The notes: generated by a model from the letters alone, not told the origin. Positions 15,853-27,629 are shown, numbered from the stretch's first letter. The stretch is 64,000 bases of DNA from Halomonas saccharevitans (GCF_900116405.1 NZ_FPAQ01000005.1:1-64000), one strand, 5' to 3'. Numbers and translations are program-made.

Positions 15853-17346
15853 CTAGAGCACCGGGGGTACCTGCTCGAAGAGTTCGGTGTCGGCCCGGTC
15901 AGGCAGCCGTGCATTGAGCTCGTGGAACTGCTCCTGGCTGCGATCGAGGTAGGCCAGTATCTCGTAGTAGCGGCGGATGTTGCGCACGTAGATCACCGGC
16001 TCGCCGCCTCGGGCATAGCCGTAACGCGTCTTGCTGTGCCACTCGCGCTCCTGGAGCAGCGGCAGCGAGTCGCGCACATCGCGCCAGCGGTCGGGATCGC
16101 CGCCGCGCATCTCGGTGATCTTGCGGGCGTCGTAGAGGTGACCGAGGCCGACGTTGTAGGAGGCCATGGCCATGAACAGGCGGTCGTCGCCTTCGATCGA
16201 TGCCGGCAGGCGCTCCTCGATCTGGCGCAGGTAGCGGGCGCCGCCGTGGATGCTCTGGGCCGGGTCGAGGCGGTTGTCGACGCCGAGGTCGCCGGCGGTG
16301 GCGTTGGTCAGCATCATCAGGCCGCGCACCCCGGTGGGGGAGGTGGCGCGGGGCTCCCAGTGGGACTCCTGATAGCCCAGCGCGGCCAGCAGCTTCCAGT
16401 CGAAGCCGGTGTTGCGGGCGGCCTCGCGGAACAGCTCGCCGTAGCGGGGCAGACGCTTGCGGGCATGGGCGATGAAGGTGCGGGCGCCCACGTACTCGAG
16501 GTAGTCATCGTGACCGAAGTAGCGGGCGACCAGGGCGTCGAGCTCCCCACTCCGACGCAGCGCGTCGAGGAAGCGATTGGCTTCGCCGACCAGCCCCAGT
16601 CCGCGGCCGGCGGGGAAGGCCCAGGCCAGGGAGAGCGGCTTGCCGAGGGTGAAGCCGTCCTCGACTTCGGGGAAGAACAGCCGGTTGAGACGGAACTGAT
16701 GCTCGAAGATCACCGCAGCATCCAGGGTGCCACCGGCCACCTGGCCGAGCAGCTCGGCCACCTCCAGCTCGGCAGACTCCTTCCAACTCAGCCACGGGTG
16801 CTCCACCTGCAGCTCGCGCAGCACACGGCCGGTACCGGAGCCGCGCAGGGTGCCGATCTCCAGCCCCTCCAGCTCCTCGATCTTCTCCGGCGGATGCAGG
16901 CCGCGACGATAGACCAGCAGGGGCTGCAGCGGCATGATCGGTCGGCTGAACAGCACGCCCTCGAGGGTCGGGTCCAGGGGCAGGGCGGCCGCGCCCAGGT
17001 CACCCTCCTCACGCACCGCCTCGATCACGTCGGGAATGTGATGGTCGGCGTCCAGGGTCAGGCTGACGCCCAGATGATTGGCGAAGCGCCGCACCAGCTC
17101 GTATTCGAACCCGGTGGGGCCCTCCCGCCCTTCGTAATAGGTGGTGGGGGTGTTGCGGGTATGCACGCTGAGGAAGTCCCGGGCGAGCACCTCCTGCAGG
17201 TGCGCCCCCTGTGGCGTGCCGCCATGGTGGGGCAGCAGCGCGAGCAGCAGGGCGCTGCACAGCAGGGCTGTCCCGCGCCAGAGGCGCCGGGAAGAGACGG
17301 TCGCGAATGCGGGCATAGGGGCGGTGTGCGGCGAAGAGGCCTTCAA
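15853..17346 (-). CDS. mltF: Membrane-bound lytic murein transglycosylase F
   Basis: A 497-residue envelope enzyme that cleaves peptidoglycan to 1,6-anhydro muropeptides. The N-terminal signal or anchor ([15 protein letters not shown]) is followed by a solute-binding-protein-type domain ([16 protein letters not shown] to [17 protein letters not shown]). The C-terminal SLT domain has catalytic Glu in [18 protein letters not shown] and [15 protein letters not shown]. The start may instead be the ATG ten codons downstream. Divergent from purL. Confidence 0.93.
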   Translation of the reverse strand: MKASSPHTAPMPAFATVSSRRLWRGTALLCSALLLALLPHHGGTPQGAHLQEVLARDFLSVHTRNTPTTYYEGREGPTGFEYELVRRFANHLGVSLTLDADHHIPDVIEAVREEGDLGAAALPLDPTLEGVLFSRPIMPLQPLLVYRRGLHPPEKIEELEGLEIGTLRGSGTGRVLRELQVEHPWLSWKESAELEVAELLGQVAGGTLDAAVIFEHQFRLNRLFFPEVEDGFTLGKPLSLAWAFPAGRGLGLVGEANRFLDALRRSGELDALVARYFGHDDYLEYVGARTFIAHARKRLPRYGELFREAARNTGFDWKLLAALGYQESHWEPRATSPTGVRGLMMLTNATAGDLGVDNRLDPAQSIHGGARYLRQIEERLPASIEGDDRLFMAMASYNVGLGHLYDARKITEMRGGDPDRWRDVRDSLPLLQEREWHSKTRYGYARGGEPVIYVRNIRRYYEILAYLDRSQEQFHELNARLPDRADTELFEQVPPVL

Positions 17347-17473
17347 CCATAACCAGCTGATCGATGGCTGTCACCTCTGCCGATTTCTCGCGCCCGGCGC
17401 TTTCCAGTATCATGTGCGCTCGTTGCCGCCGGCCGCGGCCCCGAATTCCCCCCTGTATCAGAGGCTCCAGGAT

Positions 17474-20400
17474 ATGCTCGAACTGCGAGGCGCGCCCGCC
17501 CTATCTGCTTTCCGTCATGCCAAGCTGCTGGACGCCCTGCGCGCATCCGTTCCCGAGGTCGAGTCCCTGCGGGCCGACTATGTCCACTTCGTCGACCATG
17601 ACGGCGACCTGGACGAGGGTGAGCGGCGCCTGCTGGAGCAGCTGCTCGACTATGGCCCCGCGCGCCAGGACGCGTCCCATGGCGACGGCCAGCTGTTCCT
17701 GGTAGTGCCGCGCATCGGCACCCAGTCCCCCTGGTCCTCCAAGGCCACCGACATCGCCCACAACTGCGGGCTTACCCGGGTGCGGCGTATCGAGCGCGGC
17801 ATTGCCTATCGGGTCCGGGTGGCCGGCACCCTCGCCGAGGCCGCCTTCGAGGGCCTTCAGGCGGCCCTGCATGACCGCATGACCGAGACCGTGCTGGCCG
17901 ATGCCTCCGACGCCGCCCGGCTGTTCGCCCACCACGCGCCGGCACCGCTGGGTAGCGTGGACATCCTCGAGGGCGGCCGCGAGGCCCTCGCCGTCGCCAA
18001 CGTCGAGCTGGGGCTGGCGCTGGCCGAGGACGAGATCGACTACCTCTGCGAGGCGTTTCGCGAGCTGGGCCGCAACCCCGCGGACGTCGAGCTGATGATG
18101 TTCGCCCAGGCCAACTCTGAGCATTGCCGCCACAAGATCTTCAATGCCGACTGGCTGATCGACGGCGAGGCCCAGGAGCGCTCGTTGTTCAAGATGATCA
18201 AGAACACCCACGAGTGCTCGCCCGGCGATATCCTCTCCGCCTACAGCGACAACGCGGCGGTGATCCGGGGCTCTGATGCGCCGCGCTTCTATCCCGCGTC
18301 GCTGGCTGGCCAGGGCGACGAGCGCGCCGTCTACGGCGCCACCCAGGAGCCGATCCAGATCCTGATGAAGGTGGAGACCCACAACCACCCCACGGCCATC
18401 GCGCCGCATCCGGGGGCGGCCACCGGCGCCGGCGGCGAGATCCGCGACGAGGGCGCCACCGGCATCGGCGGCAAGCCCAAGGCGGGCCTGACCGGCTTCA
18501 CCGTCTCCAACCTGCGCATCCCCGAGTTCGTGCAGCCCTGGGAGGCCTTCGACTACGGCAAGCCCGAGCGCATCCAGTCGGCCCTACAGATCATGCTCGA
18601 GGGCCCGATCGGCGGCGCCGCCTTCAACAACGAGTTCGGCCGCCCGAACCTCGCCGGCGTCTTCCGCACCTACGAGCAGGACGCCCTGGGCCGCGACGGC
18701 ATCGAGCGGCGCGGCTATCACAAGCCGATCATGCTCGCGGGCGGCTACGGCAACATCCGCGATGGCCACGTCCAGAAGGGCGAGATCCCCGTCGGCGGCA
18801 AGCTGATCGTGATGGGCGGCCCGGCGATGCTGATCGGCCTCGGGGGCGGCGCCGCCTCCTCCATGGCCTCCGGCGCCTCCAGCGCCGATCTGGACTTCGC
18901 CTCGGTGCAGCGCGGCAACCCCGAGATGGAGCGCCGCGCCCAGGAGGTGATCGATCGCTGCTGGGCGATGGGCGACGACAACCCGATCCGCTTCATCCAC
19001 GACGTCGGTGCCGGCGGGCTCTCCAACGCCCTGCCCGAGCTGGTCAAGGACGGCGAGCGCGGCGGGCTCTTCGATCTGCGCGCCGTGCCCAACGCCGAGC
19101 CGGGCATGAGCCCGCTGGAGATCTGGTGCAACGAGGCCCAGGAGCGCTACGTGCTCGCCGTGGCCCCCGAGGCGCTGGCGACCTTCGAGGCGCTCTGCGC
19201 CCGCGAGCGCTGCCCCTATGCCGTGGTCGGCGAGGCCACCGAGGCCCACCACCTGGCGGTGACCGACGGCCACTTCGAGAGCCAGCCGGTGGATCTGCCG
19301 ATGAGCGTGCTGTTCGGCAAGCCGCCGAAGATGCAGCGCGAGTTCAGCCGCCAGACCAACACCCTCTCCGGCGTGATGCTCGACAACCTCGACCTGCGTG
19401 AGGCGATGGACCGGGTGCTGCGTCTGCCCGCCGTGGCCTCCAAGAGCTTCCTGATCACCATCGGCGACCGCTCGATCACCGGCCAGGTGGCCCGTGACCA
19501 GATGGTTGGCCCCTGGCAGGTGCCGGTGGCCGACGTCGCCGTGACCACGGCGAGCTTCGATACCCATGCCGGCGAGGCGATGGCCATGGGCGAGCGTCCG
19601 CCGGTGGCGCTGATCGACCCCGCCGCCAGCGCGCGCCTGTCGGTAGCCGAGGCGATCACCAACCTGGCCGCCGCGCCGATCGAGAAGCTCGAGGACATCA
19701 AGCTCTCGGCCAACTGGATGAGCGCCGCCGACCATCCCGGCGAGAACCAGGCGCTGTATGACGCCGTGCACGCCGTGGGCATGGAGCTCTGCCCGGCGCT
19801 GGGCATCGCCATCCCGGTGGGCAAGGACTCCATGTCCATGCGCACCGCCTGGCAGGAGGACGGCGAGGAGAAGAGCATCACCTCGCCGCTGTCGCTGTCG
19901 ATCACCGGCTTCGCCCCGGTCACCGACGCCATGAAGACGCTGACCCCGCAGATCGACCTGGAGCAGGACGAGTCCGACCTGCTGCTGATCGATCTGGGCG
20001 GTGGCAAGAACCGCCTGGGCGGCTCGGCGCTGGCCCAGGTCTACGGCCAGGTGGGCGACGAGTGCCCGGACCTGGACGATCCCGAGGACCTGCGCGCCTT
20101 CTTTACCGTGATTCAGGGGCTCAACGCCGAGGGCAAGCTGCTGGCCTACCACGACCGCAGCGACGGCGGCCTGCTGGTGACCCTGCTGGAGATGGCCTTC
20201 GCCGCCCACACGGGCCTGGAGATCAAGCTCGACTGGATGATCGATGAGCCCGTCGACGCCCTCAACGCGCTGTTTGCCGAGGAGCTCGGTGCGGTCATCC
20301 AGGTGAACCGCCAGGACACCGAGGAGGTGCTGGCGCAGTTCGCCGCGGCGGGCATCGAGACCTGCGGCGTCATCGCCCGGCCGCGCTACGACGACCAAGT

Positions 20401-21409
20401 GCGCGTCACCCTGTTCGAGGAGCCGCTGCTGGAGACCACCCGGCTGCTGGCCGAGCGCACCTGGGCCGAGACCAGCTATCGCCTGCAGGCGCTGCGCGAC
20501 AACGCCGAGTGCGCCAAGAACGAGTTCGACGGCCTGCTCGACGGCCGCGACCCGGGTCTCTCGGCCCAGCCGAGCTTCGACGTCGACGAGGACATCGCCG
20601 CGCCCTATCTTCAGGCACCCCAGATCAACAAGACCCGTCCGGCGGTGGCGGTGCTGCGCGAGCAGGGCGTCAACGGTCAGCTGGAGATGGCCTGGGCCTT
20701 CGACAAGGCCGGCTTCGAGGCCGTCGACGTGCACATGAGCGACATCCTCGAGGGGCGGGTGAGCCTCGAGGCGTTCAAGGGCCTGGTGGCCTGCGGCGGC
20801 TTCTCCTACGGCGACGTGCTGGGCGCCGGCGGCGGCTGGGCCAAGTCGATCCTCTTCAACCCTCGCGCCCGTGAGCAGTTCGCGGCCTTCTTCGAGCGCG
20901 ACGACAGCTTCTCGCTGGGCGTGTGCAACGGCTGCCAGATGCTCGCCCAGCTCAAGGAGCTGATCCCGGGCGCCGAGGCCTGGCCGCGCTTCGTGCGCAA
21001 CGAGTCCGAGCAGTTCGAGGCGCGGGTCTCGATGGTGCAGGTGGAGGAGAGCCCATCGATCCTGCTCGCCGGCATGCAGGGCTCGCGCCTGCCCATCGCC
21101 GTGGCCCACGGCGAGGGCCGGGCCGAGTTCCGCGACAGCGCCCACCTGCGAAGCCTTCAGGGCAGCGGCCAGGTCGCCCTGCGCTTCCTGGACAACCACG
21201 GCCAGGTGACCACCCGCTATCCGGCCAACCCCAACGGCTCGCCCTCCGGCATCACCGGCCTGACCACGCCGGACGGCCGCGTGACCATCATGATGCCGCA
21301 CCCGGAGCGGGTCGTGCGGGCGGTGACCAACTCCTGGCGCCCGGCCGAGTGGACGAAGGACGGCGCTTGGATGCGCCTGTTCCGCAACGCCCGCACCTGG
21401 CTCGGCTAA
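17474..21409 (+). CDS. purL: Phosphoribosylformylglycinamidine synthase
   Basis: Large-type PurL of 1311 residues catalysing ATP- and glutamine-dependent conversion of FGAR to FGAM in purine synthesis. The N-terminal domain, two synthetase halves ([39 protein letters not shown]) and the C-terminal glutamine amidotransferase (GVCNGCQM with nucleophile Cys; [11 protein letters not shown] with His) are all present. ATG 17474 gives the standard N-terminus [11 protein letters not shown]; the frame stays open further upstream but overlaps mltF. No frameshift. Followed by a strong terminator. Confidence 0.96.
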   Translation: MLELRGAPALSAFRHAKLLDALRASVPEVESLRADYVHFVDHDGDLDEGERRLLEQLLDYGPARQDASHGDGQLFLVVPRIGTQSPWSSKATDIAHNCGLTRVRRIERGIAYRVRVAGTLAEAAFEGLQAALHDRMTETVLADASDAARLFAHHAPAPLGSVDILEGGREALAVANVELGLALAEDEIDYLCEAFRELGRNPADVELMMFAQANSEHCRHKIFNADWLIDGEAQERSLFKMIKNTHECSPGDILSAYSDNAAVIRGSDAPRFYPASLAGQGDERAVYGATQEPIQILMKVETHNHPTAIAPHPGAATGAGGEIRDEGATGIGGKPKAGLTGFTVSNLRIPEFVQPWEAFDYGKPERIQSALQIMLEGPIGGAAFNNEFGRPNLAGVFRTYEQDALGRDGIERRGYHKPIMLAGGYGNIRDGHVQKGEIPVGGKLIVMGGPAMLIGLGGGAASSMASGASSADLDFASVQRGNPEMERRAQEVIDRCWAMGDDNPIRFIHDVGAGGLSNALPELVKDGERGGLFDLRAVPNAEPGMSPLEIWCNEAQERYVLAVAPEALATFEALCARERCPYAVVGEATEAHHLAVTDGHFESQPVDLPMSVLFGKPPKMQREFSRQTNTLSGVMLDNLDLREAMDRVLRLPAVASKSFLITIGDRSITGQVARDQMVGPWQVPVADVAVTTASFDTHAGEAMAMGERPPVALIDPAASARLSVAEAITNLAAAPIEKLEDIKLSANWMSAADHPGENQALYDAVHAVGMELCPALGIAIPVGKDSMSMRTAWQEDGEEKSITSPLSLSITGFAPVTDAMKTLTPQIDLEQDESDLLLIDLGGGKNRLGGSALAQVYGQVGDECPDLDDPEDLRAFFTVIQGLNAEGKLLAYHDRSDGGLLVTLLEMAFAAHTGLEIKLDWMIDEPVDALNALFAEELGAVIQVNRQDTEEVLAQFAAAGIETCGVIARPRYDDQVRVTLFEEPLLETTRLLAERTWAETSYRLQALRDNAECAKNEFDGLLDGRDPGLSAQPSFDVDEDIAAPYLQAPQINKTRPAVAVLREQGVNGQLEMAWAFDKAGFEAVDVHMSDILEGRVSLEAFKGLVACGGFSYGDVLGAGGGWAKSILFNPRAREQFAAFFERDDSFSLGVCNGCQMLAQLKELIPGAEAWPRFVRNESEQFEARVSMVQVEESPSILLAGMQGSRLPIAVAHGEGRAEFRDSAHLRSLQGSGQVALRFLDNHGQVTTRYPANPNGSPSGITGLTTPDGRVTIMMPHPERVVRAVTNSWRPAEWTKDGAWMRLFRNARTWLG

Positions 21410-21444
21410 TGTGCGAGCTCCGGCGACGCTCGCGCCGTCGCTAA

Positions 21445-21486
21445 AACGCCAACGCCCGGGACCTGGTCTCGGGCGTTGGCGTTTTT
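21445..21486 (+). terminator. purL terminator
   Basis: AACGCCAACGCCCG (21445-21458) pairs with CGGGCGTTGGCGTT (21470-21483), followed by TTT. A-rich on the left, so it may also work for the opposite strand. Confidence 0.85.
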
Positions 21487-21555
21487 ACTGAGGCCTTCTG
21501 TCGCCGGTCTTATGGCGTCGCCGACCCTCGCGTCAGTACGCGGCGAGGCGGGGGT

Positions 21556-21768
21556 TCAGCCGCGTCCGTCCTCCTCGGCATCGTGGCGGTGAAGCTGTGC
21601 CTCGAGCTCCTCGATGGCGTGGCGGAACTGCGCCTGAAAATGATCGAAGCGTCCGAAGTCGTAGTCGCACTCGGCGCAATGGACGTGGTACTCGTCCTTG
21701 CGGCCGGGCGGGAATCGCTTCATGCGATGGCCGCACTTGGGGCATTCCGGGCTGGTCTTCACTTTCAT
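21556..21768 (-). CDS. Small zinc-ribbon protein
   Basis: 70 residues beginning MKVKTSPECPKCGHRMKRF. Two CxxC pairs (CPKC, CAEC) predict a zinc ribbon, followed by a helical acidic tail. Family unknown; possibly a small regulatory or nucleic-acid-binding protein. It lies alone, convergent with purL. Confidence 0.7.
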   Translation of the reverse strand: MKVKTSPECPKCGHRMKRFPPGRKDEYHVHCAECDYDFGRFDHFQAQFRHAIEELEAQLHRHDAEEDGRG

Positions 21769-21996
21769 GTGCGCCTCTCCTGTATTGGCGATGGGGGATC
21801 GAATAATCCGTGTGTCCCTTCTAGATATCAGGGTGAAAGGCCGCGAGGTCAAGGGCTCAGCTTCCTCGGCCGTGTCGCAGGAAGGAAATGAAAAATAATT
21901 CCATTGCTTGTTGCCTTGCCGATCGGGCCGGTCTATAAGAGCGCTCGGGGCGGCCGGCACGGGGTCGGGTGCCGCTATCGAGGGAGCGAGACGACG

Positions 21997-22512
21997 ATGC
22001 ATGAGGGGCTGAGCCTGCTCTACGTGGGCGCGGTGCTGGTGCTCAACGGCCTGTGGATGATGGGGCGTATCGAGGATCGCGAGATCCAGGTAATCAACTT
22101 CTTCGTCGGCGGGGTGAGCCTCGCCGTGGCCGCCTACGCGGCCTTCGGCCCCGGGGCCGATGCCGCCAGCGTGCGCACCGCGGCCATGACGCTGCTGTTC
22201 GCCCTGACCTACCTCTGGGTGGCCATCAATCGCCGCAACGGCAGCTCCGGTCACGGCCTGGGCTACTTCTGCCTGTTCGTGGCGCTCACCGCCCTGCCCA
22301 CCGGGCTCTTGCAGCTCGCGGTCGCCGAGGGGCTGTGGGGCTGGTGGTTGGGCGCCAACTGGCTGGCCTGGGCGTCGCTGTGGTTCGGCTTCTACCTGAT
22401 GCTCTGCCACCGCCCGCACCTGAAGCCGCTGATGGCACGCACCTCCCTGACCCAGGGGCTGGTGACCGCCTGGGTGCCGGGCTACCTGCTGCTGCAGGGC
22501 CTGATCAGCTGA
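21997..22512 (+). CDS. AmiS/UreI-family membrane channel
   Basis: 171 residues with six predicted membrane segments (LLYVGAVLVLNGLWM at the start, WVPGYLLLQGLI at the end), matching the AmiS/UreI family of proton-gated urea or short-amide channels. LWWxGxxNW-like features appear as GWWLGANWLAWASLWFGFYL. Start ATG 21997 follows GGGAG. No urease or amidase genes are next to it, so its substrate cannot be inferred from context. Confidence 0.85.
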   Translation: MHEGLSLLYVGAVLVLNGLWMMGRIEDREIQVINFFVGGVSLAVAAYAAFGPGADAASVRTAAMTLLFALTYLWVAINRRNGSSGHGLGYFCLFVALTALPTGLLQLAVAEGLWGWWLGANWLAWASLWFGFYLMLCHRPHLKPLMARTSLTQGLVTAWVPGYLLLQGLIS

Positions 22513-22580
22513 GCGCACCGGGTGCCTGACGCGGACGACGCCGCCCGGTAGGATGGCGGCTTCGTCGACAGGAGGTGTCC

Positions 22581-24431
22581 ATGCACGAGACGTCCGTGCC
22601 CCAGCTGCGCCCCTATCAGCAGGCGGCCGTCACCCGGGTGGTCGAGCACTTTCGAGCCTCCGACGAGCCCGCGGTGGTGGTGCTGCCTACCGGCAGCGGC
22701 AAGTCGCTGGTGATCGCCGAGCTGGCGCGCCTGGCTCGGGGGCGAGTGCTGGTGCTGGCCCACGTGCGCGAGCTGGTCGAGCAGAATCACGCCAAGTACC
22801 AGGCCTACGGCCTCGAGGCCGATATCTTCAGCGCCGGGCTGGGACGCAAGGAGAGCGGCCGACAGGTGGTGTTCGGTTCGGTGCAGTCGGTGGTGAGGAA
22901 CCTCGAGCGCTTCGACGATGGCGCCTTCACCCTGCTGGTGATCGACGAGTGCCACCGGGTCTCCAGCGAGAAGGAGGCCAGCTATCGCCGGGTGATCGAT
23001 CGGCTGCGCGAGGCCAATCCGCGCCTCAAGGTGCTGGGGCTGACCGCCACACCCTACCGGCTGGGCCAGGGCTTCATCTACCACCGCCACCACCACGGCA
23101 TGGTGCGCGGCGACGAGACGTGCTTCTTTCGCGACTGCGTCTTCGAGCAGCCGCTGCGCCTGATGGTGCGCCAGGGCTACCTGGCCGAGCCCCGGCGCGT
23201 CGATGCCGCGGTGGAGCGCTACGACTTCTCCCGGCTTTCGCCGGCCGCCAGCGGGCTCTTCCGCGAGGAGGAGCTCAACCGGGTGGTCTCGGGCCACCGC
23301 GCCACCCCGGGGATCATCGCCGAGGTGATCGAGCGCGCCCGGGAGCGCCAGGGCGTGATGCTGTTCGCGGCAAGCGTAGCCCACGCCGAGGAGATACTGG
23401 GCTACCTGCCGGCCGGCGAGGCGGCGCTGATCACCGGGGCGACCCGCTCGGCCGAGCGCGAGCGGATCATCGCCGCCTTCAAGGCGCGCGAGATCAAGTA
23501 CCTGGTCAACGTGGCGGTGCTGACCACCGGCTTCGATGCCCCTCATGTGGATTTGATCGCCATCCTGCGCCCCACCGAGTCGGTGGGGCTCTACCAGCAG
23601 ATCGTCGGTCGCGGCCTGCGCCTCTCGCCGGGCAAGGCCGACTGCCTGATCCTCGACTACGCCGGCAATCCTTGGGACCTTTATGCCCCGGAGGTGGGCA
23701 GCCCCAAGCCGGACGGCGACAGCGAGCCGGTGCAGGTGCCGTGCCCCGAGTGCGACCACCCCAATCTCTTCTGGGGCAAGCGCGACGGCGAGCTGGTCAT
23801 CGAGCACTTCGGGCGGCGCTGCCAGGGGCTGGTGCCTTTTCCTCGCGCCCGATCCCGCGCGGAAAGCGTAAATTCAGACTATCGCGCCCGACCTCGCGCG
23901 AACGAGACGACGTCAAAAGCGGCGGCGCCCGCGATGGAGCAGTGTGCGTTTCGCTTCCGCTTCAAGACCTGCCCCGACTGCGGCGCCGAGAACGACATCG
24001 CCGCCCGGCGCTGCCATGGCTGCCAGGCGCTGCTGGTGGATGCCGACGACAAGCTCAAGGAGGCGCTCAAGCTGCGCGATGCCCGGGTGCTGCGGGTCGG
24101 CGGAATGCAGCTCGAGGCCACCGTCAACGGCCGCGGCATGGCCCGCCTCAAGGTCACCTACCACGACGAGGAGGGCGTGACCCTGGCCGAGTGGTTCGCC
24201 CTGGAGACCCCGGCCCAGCGTGGCGCCTTCGCCGCGGTCTTCCTGCGTGATCACCTGCGCGCGCCGGGCATTCGCTGGTCGCCGACCACGCCTGAGGAGG
24301 TGATCGCCGAGCAGCGCCGGCTGCGCGCGCCGGACTTCGTGGTGGGTCGCAAGGTGGGGCGCCACTGGCAGGTGCGCGAGAAGCTGTTCGACTACGTTGG
24401 GCGCTATCGCAAGGCCGAGTCGATTTCATGA
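22581..24431 (+). CDS. radD: RadD-type superfamily 2 helicase
   Basis: 616 residues. Walker [13 protein letters not shown] box [15 protein letters not shown]-type [12 protein letters not shown] and motif [14 protein letters not shown] identify the helicase core. Two Cys pairs (CPECDH, and [18 protein letters not shown]) form zinc sites in the C-terminal part as in RadD (YejH), which acts in recombinational repair with RecA and SSB. ATG 22581 follows AGGAGG at 5 bp. Between the zinc pairs there is an extra ~35-residue stretch with an internal 39-bp duplication, unlike the RadD proteins I recall. Confidence 0.88.
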   Translation: MHETSVPQLRPYQQAAVTRVVEHFRASDEPAVVVLPTGSGKSLVIAELARLARGRVLVLAHVRELVEQNHAKYQAYGLEADIFSAGLGRKESGRQVVFGSVQSVVRNLERFDDGAFTLLVIDECHRVSSEKEASYRRVIDRLREANPRLKVLGLTATPYRLGQGFIYHRHHHGMVRGDETCFFRDCVFEQPLRLMVRQGYLAEPRRVDAAVERYDFSRLSPAASGLFREEELNRVVSGHRATPGIIAEVIERARERQGVMLFAASVAHAEEILGYLPAGEAALITGATRSAERERIIAAFKAREIKYLVNVAVLTTGFDAPHVDLIAILRPTESVGLYQQIVGRGLRLSPGKADCLILDYAGNPWDLYAPEVGSPKPDGDSEPVQVPCPECDHPNLFWGKRDGELVIEHFGRRCQGLVPFPRARSRAESVNSDYRARPRANETTSKAAAPAMEQCAFRFRFKTCPDCGAENDIAARRCHGCQALLVDADDKLKEALKLRDARVLRVGGMQLEATVNGRGMARLKVTYHDEEGVTLAEWFALETPAQRGAFAAVFLRDHLRAPGIRWSPTTPEEVIAEQRRLRAPDFVVGRKVGRHWQVREKLFDYVGRYRKAESIS

Positions 24432-24577
24432 GCGCGTTGGCGTAAGAACTGTCATCAGAGCGGCCGTCAGGGCGGTTTTGGGCGCCTCGGCGTGCGGCGG
24501 CGATTACCCACCCGGCCTCGAAGTTGCTAGACTGCACGGTCGATCATCCGCCGTGCAGTCGAGAGGCCAGGCCCCGC

Positions 24578-25546
24578 GTGAGCGATACGCCCCAGAGTGA
24601 AGCGCCCGAGCGGGCCGACAGCGATGCCGCCGAGGCGCCGGACGTGCAGGCCGACGTGCTGGGCCGCCTGTTCGACGAGCCGATCACCGAGCTGCCGGAG
24701 GATCTCTACATCCCGCCGGAGGCGCTGCGGGTCTTCCTGGAGGCCTTCGAGGGGCCGCTGGACCTGCTGCTCTACCTGATTCGCCGCCAGAACCTGGATA
24801 TTCTCGCCATCGACGTGGCGGCCATCACGCGCCAGTACATCGAGTACGTGGAGCTGATGAAGGCCATGGAGATCGAGCTGGCCGGGGAGTACCTGCTGAT
24901 GGCGGCGATGCTCGCCGAGATCAAGTCGCGCACCCTGCTGCCGCGCCCGCCCAAGGAGGGCGAGGAGGACGACGAGGAGGATCCGCGCGCCGAGCTGATC
25001 CGCCGCCTGCAGGAGTACGAGCGGCTCAAGAATGCCGCCGAGGCGCTCGCCGAGCTGCCGCGCCTGGGCCGCGACTGGTTTCCGGCGCGAGCCGCGCTGC
25101 CGGCCCTCGAGGCGCGGGTGATCCACCCGGACGTGGAGCTTGGTGAGCTGCTCGGCGCGCTGGCCGGCATCCTGCGTCGCGCCGAGCTCAACCAGGCCCA
25201 CCAGATCAGCCGCGAGGGGCTCTCGACCCGAGAGCGCATGCTTTCGATCATGGCGAAGCTCTCGCGGGAGCACTACACCCCCTTCGAGGCGCTGTTTACC
25301 CTCGAGGAGGGGCGCGCCGGGGTGGTCGTGACCTTCATGGCAATTCTCGAGCTCGCCAAGGAGGCGATGATCGAGATCGTCCAGAACGCCCCGCTCTCGC
25401 CGATCCACGTGCGGGCGCGGCTGGACGAGGAGGCGGCCTTCGAGGAGGAGGCCCTGGAGGACGAGGCGGGCGACGAGAGCCCTTTCGATGAGAGCCCCTT
25501 CGACGACCCTCGCGACGATGACCACGACGGGAGCGAACCGGCATGA
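24578..25546 (+). CDS. scpA: Segregation and condensation protein A
   Basis: Kleisin subunit of the SMC-ScpAB-type condensin. 322 residues from GTG 24578 (GAGAGG upstream). Family core FEGPLDLLLYLIRRQNLDI, then EYLLMAAMLAEIKSRTLLP. The C-terminal winged helix includes VVVTFMAILELAKEAMIEI. It has an acidic tail (FDESPFDDPRDDDHDGSEP). The stop overlaps scpB (ATGA). No SMC gene is in the window. Confidence 0.95.
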   Translation: MSDTPQSEAPERADSDAAEAPDVQADVLGRLFDEPITELPEDLYIPPEALRVFLEAFEGPLDLLLYLIRRQNLDILAIDVAAITRQYIEYVELMKAMEIELAGEYLLMAAMLAEIKSRTLLPRPPKEGEEDDEEDPRAELIRRLQEYERLKNAAEALAELPRLGRDWFPARAALPALEARVIHPDVELGELLGALAGILRRAELNQAHQISREGLSTRERMLSIMAKLSREHYTPFEALFTLEEGRAGVVVTFMAILELAKEAMIEIVQNAPLSPIHVRARLDEEAAFEEEALEDEAGDESPFDESPFDDPRDDDHDGSEPA

Positions 25547-26463
25547 CCGCCATGGAATCCCCCAATGTCCTGGACGATATTCTCGAGGCGGCGCTGCTGG
25601 CGGCCGGCGAGCCGCTGGGGCTGGATCGCCTGGAGGGGCTCTTCGACGACCATGAACAGCCGCCGCGTCGCGCGCTGCGCGACGCCCTCGAGCGGCTCGG
25701 CCTGCGCCATGAGCGCGGTGCCCTAGAGCTGCTCGAGACCGCCTCGGGCTACCAGCTGCGCATCCGTCCGCGGCTCTCGCCCTGGGTGTCGCGGCTGTGG
25801 GACGAGCGCCCCCAGCGCTACTCCCGGGCGCTGCTCGAGACCCTGGCGCTGATCGCCTATCGCCAGCCGGTGACCCGCGGCGACATCGAGGAGGTGCGCG
25901 GGGTCTCGGTGAGCGGCTCGATCATGCGCACCCTGCTCGATCGCGGCTGGGTGCGCGTGGTGGGCCACCGCGACGTGCCGGGCCGCCCGGCGGTCTATGC
26001 CACCACGCGCAGCTTCCTCGACGACTTCGGGTTGCGCACCCTCGACGAGCTGCCGCCGATGCACGAGCTGAAGCAGTTCGAGGAGCCGACCCTCGAGGAG
26101 GAGGCGCCGCCGCCCCAGCACGACCTGCTGGCCCAGGCGGACGCGCCGGCGGAGGATGCCGAGGCGGCGGACGAGACAGACAACGAGACGACGCCTTCCG
26201 AGGCGGCGGACGAGACAGATAACGATACGGCGCCTCCCGAGGGGGGCGGTGAGGTCGATGCCGAGAGCGCCGAGACGGTCTCGGAGACGACCAGCACGAC
26301 GGCCGGGAGGGCCGACGACGACCACGCCGGGACGGCGTCCGAGCGGGCAGGGCTGAGCTTCGCCGATCTGGAGGCTCGCCTGTCCGAACGTGCCCGGGGC
26401 CGCGTCGACGATGACGCTGCCGCGGGGACGGAATCCACATCCAGTGAGAACGATGACCGATGA
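25543..26463 (+). CDS. scpB: Segregation and condensation protein B
   Basis: 306 residues. Two winged-helix domains ([40 protein letters not shown] with [20 protein letters not shown]) bind ScpA. A long acidic, Thr/Asp-rich tail with a repeated unit ([12 protein letters not shown] / [12 protein letters not shown]) extends well past the usual ~200 residues. Coupled to scpA at the start and to rluB at the end, each by a 4-bp overlap. Confidence 0.94.
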   Translation: MTAMESPNVLDDILEAALLAAGEPLGLDRLEGLFDDHEQPPRRALRDALERLGLRHERGALELLETASGYQLRIRPRLSPWVSRLWDERPQRYSRALLETLALIAYRQPVTRGDIEEVRGVSVSGSIMRTLLDRGWVRVVGHRDVPGRPAVYATTRSFLDDFGLRTLDELPPMHELKQFEEPTLEEEAPPPQHDLLAQADAPAEDAEAADETDNETTPSEAADETDNDTAPPEGGGEVDAESAETVSETTSTTAGRADDDHAGTASERAGLSFADLEARLSERARGRVDDDAAAGTESTSSENDDR

Positions 26464-27317
26464 GCACTACCACCGAGAAACTGCAGAAGGTCCTGGCCCG
26501 CGCCGGGCTGGGTTCGCGCCGCGAGATGGAAACGGCCATCGCCGACGGCCGGGTCAAGGTCAACGGCAAGGTGGCGACCCTGGGCGATCGCATCGAGATG
26601 CGCGACCGGGTGGCCCTCGACGACCGCCCGGTGACCCTGCGCGCCGCCGAGGACGTGCCGCGTCGGGTGATCATGTACAACAAGCCCGAGGGTGAGCTCT
26701 GCACCCGCAAGGATCCCGAGGGGCGCCGCACCGTCTTCGATCGCCTGCCACGCCTCAAGGGCGAGCGCTGGATCGCCATCGGCCGCCTGGACATCAACAC
26801 CAGTGGCCTGCTGCTGTTCACCACCGATGGCGAGCTGGCCAACAAGCTGATGCACCCCTCCACCCAGGTGGAGCGCGAGTACGCCGTGCGCGTCATGGGC
26901 GAGGTCACCCAGGCCCAGGTCAAGGCGATGGTCGAGGGCGTGATGCTCGACGACGGTCCGGCGAACTTCACCGACGTGCAGGAGTTCGGCGGCGAGGGCA
27001 TCAACACCTGGTTCCACGTGGTGATCATGGAGGGACGCAACCGCGAGGTGCGGCGGCTGTGGGAGTCCCAGGGACTGACCGTGAGCCGCCTCAAGCGGGT
27101 GCGCTACGGCAACATCTTCCTCGACAAGCGGACCAAGGCCGGGGAGTGGGTGGAACTCTCCCAGGACGAGATCGATGACCTGGCCACGACGGCCGGCCTT
27201 TCGGCGCGCAAGGTGCCGGAGTTGACCCCGGACGAGAAGAATCGCTGGAGCCGCGACAAGCACAAGCGCCGGCCGGTGCAGGCCATGCGCAAGCCGAAGA
27301 GCCAGCGTAATCGGTGA
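26460..27317 (+). CDS. rluB: 23S rRNA pseudouridine(2605) synthase
   Basis: 285 residues: N-terminal S4 domain ([20 protein letters not shown]) then the RsuA-type catalytic domain with [19 protein letters not shown], where the Asp is the nucleophile. A basic C-terminal tail follows. Third gene of the scpA-scpB-rluB operon, a widely conserved arrangement. RluE or RluF identity is less likely given the operon and the extended tail. Confidence 0.92.
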   Translation: MSTTTEKLQKVLARAGLGSRREMETAIADGRVKVNGKVATLGDRIEMRDRVALDDRPVTLRAAEDVPRRVIMYNKPEGELCTRKDPEGRRTVFDRLPRLKGERWIAIGRLDINTSGLLLFTTDGELANKLMHPSTQVEREYAVRVMGEVTQAQVKAMVEGVMLDDGPANFTDVQEFGGEGINTWFHVVIMEGRNREVRRLWESQGLTVSRLKRVRYGNIFLDKRTKAGEWVELSQDEIDDLATTAGLSARKVPELTPDEKNRWSRDKHKRRPVQAMRKPKSQRNR

Positions 27318-27353
27318 CCCGCGCCGTTCTCTTCGACCAAAGGCAAAAATCGC

Positions 27354-27382
27354 TTGCCATCACGGGGGCGGATCAGTAATAT
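27354..27382 (+). promoter_or_regulatory. Sigma-70 promoter of the tRNA-Lys genes
   Basis: TTGCCA (27354-27359) and TAATAT (27377-27382) with an ideal 17-bp spacer, about 16 bp upstream of the first tRNA-Lys. Confidence 0.8.
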
Positions 27383-27398
27383 CTGCACCCGTTCGGAA

Positions 27399-27474
27399 GG
27401 GTCGTTAGCTCAGTTGGTAGAGCAGTTGGCTTTTAACCAATTGGTCGTAGGTTCGAATCCTACACGACCCACCA
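27399..27474 (+). tRNA. tRNA-Lys (TTT), copy 1
   Basis: 76 nt. The acceptor stem GGGTCGT pairs with ACGACCC, the anticodon loop is CTTTTAA, the T loop is TTCGAAT, and CCA is encoded. Identical to copy 2. Confidence 0.98.
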
Positions 27475-27515
27475 TCCGAACCTGTGACCATGGCGACTGA
27501 GCCGCCATGTGTTCT

Positions 27516-27591
27516 GGGTCGTTAGCTCAGTTGGTAGAGCAGTTGGCTTTTAACCAATTGGTCGTAGGTTCGAATCCTACACGACCCACCA
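27516..27591 (+). tRNA. tRNA-Lys (TTT), copy 2
   Basis: Sequence identical to copy 1, 41 bp downstream with no promoter of its own in the gap, so both are probably cut from one transcript. Followed by a strong terminator. Confidence 0.98.
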
Positions 27592-27598
27592 GATTCAG

Positions 27599-27629
27599 CG
27601 CCCCCGCTTCCCTCGGAAGCGGGGGCGTT
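27599..27629 (+). terminator. Terminator of the tRNA-Lys pair
   Basis: CGCCCCCGCTTCC (27599-27611) pairs with GGAAGCGGGGGCG (27615-27627) around a 3-nt loop, then TTC. GC-rich 13-bp stem. Confidence 0.85.

Noticed and set aside
17347..17473. Purine riboswitch ahead of purL
   Set aside because: The 127-bp gap to mltF shows no recognisable purine aptamer core and is partly mltF promoter space.
18584..21301. 905-codon frame opposite purL
   Set aside because: Shadow frame caused by GC-rich codon bias; purL on the other strand is unmistakable.
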